Positions 51,361 to 52,479 of a stretch of 52,479 bases of DNA are shown in pieces (position 1 is the first letter of the stretch; each line of letters starts with the position of its first letter). The position numbers and the translations under genes were made by a program. Origin of the DNA: JBPBQZ01 sp050955105 (GTDB lineage Bacteria; Pseudomonadota; Gammaproteobacteria; Burkholderiales; Burkholderiaceae); NCBI GenBank assembly GCA_050955105.1, contig JBPBQZ010000139.1:1-52479 (forward strand), read 5' to 3'. The notes beneath the pieces were generated by a model. The model saw only the letters and a list, made by a program, of their open reading frames with translations. It was not told where the DNA came from and searched no databases.

Positions 51361-52479
51361 ATGATAAAAAAAGCCCTCGCCTTATTGGTTGCCGCCACCG
51401 CGTTCCAGCAAGTAGCGCTCGCCGAAGACACCATCAAGATCGGCGTGATCACGGTCGACACCGGCCCGATGCAGATCTACACCAGCCACACGCTCGATCC
51501 GGGCAAATTCGCCATTGAAACGCTGAATGCGCACGGCGGCGCACTGGGCCGTAAATATGAGATGGTGCAGCAAGGCTACGACGGCACGCCCGCCGGTGCC
51601 ATTGCGGCCGTCACCAAGCTCGCCCAACAACAGCACATTTCGCTGATCACCGGCTTCAACACCTCGGCCACGTCGCTCGCCGTCAGCCCGCGACTGGCCA
51701 GCCTGAACGCCATCTTGCTCGACCCAAGCGCGCAATCGGACGATCTGTCCGGCAAAGGCTGCCAGTCGAACTACTTTCATATGACCATCAACGACAGCAT
51801 GACCATCAACTCGATGCGCGCTGTCTTGAAAACCAGCGGCATCAAGACCTGGAGTCTGTTGATGCCCGACTACTCGCTCGGCCACGACTTCGCTCGCAAA
51901 TTCACCGAACTGGTTCAACAGCAAGGCGGCAGCGTTGAATCAGTGGTATTCGCGCCGATGAGCACCACCGACTTCGGCGGCTACATCACGCAGTTGTCGG
52001 CCAAGCCAACGGAAGGCCTGGCGGTGGTGTTTCCTGGCGCGGGCGGCATTGCACTGGCCAAGCAACAGAAGCAATTCGGCTTCTTCAGCAAATACAAGAG
52101 CGTGGTGTCGACCGCCTTCACCAGCGAACTCGTGATCGACGCACAGGGTGATTCCACTGTGGGCGTGATCTCGACGCTGCCCTATTCCTGGCAGATGCCC
52201 GGTGCCACGAACGCGGCCTTCGTGAAGGCCTTCGAGGAACACTTCAAGCGCAAACCCAACTACACCGACGTCGATAACTTCCAGGCTTACGAACTGCTCG
52301 ATGCGGCCATCAAGAAAGCCAACTCGACCGATGCCAATGCGGTACGCGCCGCACTTTCCGGATTGAAGGCCACCACGCCGCTGGGTGAAGTCGAAATCCG
52401 CGCGGCCGATCACCAGTTGCTGCGAGCGATGACCGTGGTGCAGGTGACGCAAGACGGTCCGGGCAAGGGCGCGATGACC
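51361..52479 (+). CDS. Periplasmic substrate-binding protein of a Liv-type ABC transporter, 3' end outside the window
   Basis: 373 residues visible, open to the right edge. A Sec signal peptide (Met-Ile-Lys-Lys, hydrophobic core, Ala-Leu-Ala before Glu-Asp) starts at 51361. The mature part begins Ile-Lys-Ile-Gly-Val and has the type I periplasmic-binding fold of LivJ/LivK/UrtA relatives. It delivers the ligand to LivHM. The ligand is not readable from sequence. Spacing from livF is 37 bases, in the same operon. Confidence 0.9.
   Translation, partial: MIKKALALLVAATAFQQVALAEDTIKIGVITVDTGPMQIYTSHTLDPGKFAIETLNAHGGALGRKYEMVQQGYDGTPAGAIAAVTKLAQQQHISLITGFNTSATSLAVSPRLASLNAILLDPSAQSDDLSGKGCQSNYFHMTINDSMTINSMRAVLKTSGIKTWSLLMPDYSLGHDFARKFTELVQQQGGSVESVVFAPMSTTDFGGYITQLSAKPTEGLAVVFPGAGGIALAKQQKQFGFFSKYKSVVSTAFTSELVIDAQGDSTVGVISTLPYSWQMPGATNAAFVKAFEEHFKRKPNYTDVDNFQAYELLDAAIKKANSTDANAVRAALSGLKATTPLGEVEIRAADHQLLRAMTVVQVTQDGPGKGAMT

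Overview
The window is high-GC proteobacterial chromosome from the replication-origin neighbourhood. The gene order mnmE - HTH gene - yidC - yidD - rnpA - rpmH - dnaA - dnaN - gyrB, the MnmE, GyrB and RnpA sequence types, and the Gly-Thr-Ser collagen-like protein at the left edge all point to a betaproteobacterium of the Burkholderiales, most likely Burkholderiaceae (Paraburkholderia/Burkholderia relatives). This placement is inferred from reading the sequence, not from a database search. I see no insertion sequence, prophage, CRISPR array, tRNA or rRNA.

Layout. 1-5.5 kb: the 3' end of a collagen-like surface protein gene, a membrane methyltransferase, a zinc alcohol dehydrogenase and two small exported proteins around a gene-poor stretch. 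5.5-9.2 kb (minus strand): a PAS-GGDEF-EAL signalling protein with a degenerate GGDEF site, the hopanoid-type glycosyltransferase HpnB and a small membrane protein. 9.3-12.1 kb (plus): a VOC protein, a thioredoxin, and a Tat-type dienelactone hydrolase translationally coupled to a slipin. 12.1-19.6 kb: nitronate monooxygenase, a LysR regulator divergent from an SDR, an MFS transporter fused by stop/start overlap to an Old Yellow Enzyme gene, a DUF4337 protein and an exported histidine phosphatase.

19.7-30.6 kb is the conserved origin core. mnmE, yidC, yidD, rnpA and rpmH read leftward, and dnaA, dnaN and gyrB read rightward. The 515-base gap between rpmH and dnaA carries one perfect DnaA box and an AT-richer patch, and is the best candidate for oriC. 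A small HTH gene sits between mnmE and yidC, behind two GATA/TATC palindromes.

30.6-42.3 kb: two glutathione transferases, a TRIC/UPF0126 channel, a DUF1800-DUF1501 exported pair, and a tight five-gene operon made of an FAD 2-hydroxyacid oxidase (LhgO-like), a stand-alone receiver protein and lutABC. This is followed on the minus strand by an SDR with a C-terminal membrane anchor, preceded in the same direction by a 438-residue protein I cannot assign. 42.4-47.6 kb: a TMEM175-type channel, exonuclease III, an EmrB-type exporter with a trailing TetR gene, and a divergent HxlR/SDR pair. 47.6 kb to the end: a branched-chain amino acid type (Liv/Urt-like) ABC transporter, with the LivG ATPase divergent from livH-livM-livF and the binding protein, which runs off the right edge.

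Most of the window is ordinary chromosomal housekeeping and metabolism. The items most worth a second look are the unassigned 438-residue protein with its coupled membrane-anchored SDR, the receiver-only protein inside the lactate/2-hydroxyacid oxidation operon, the palindrome pair before the HTH gene, the long low-complexity RnpA tail, and the nested inverted repeats at 4.4 kb.
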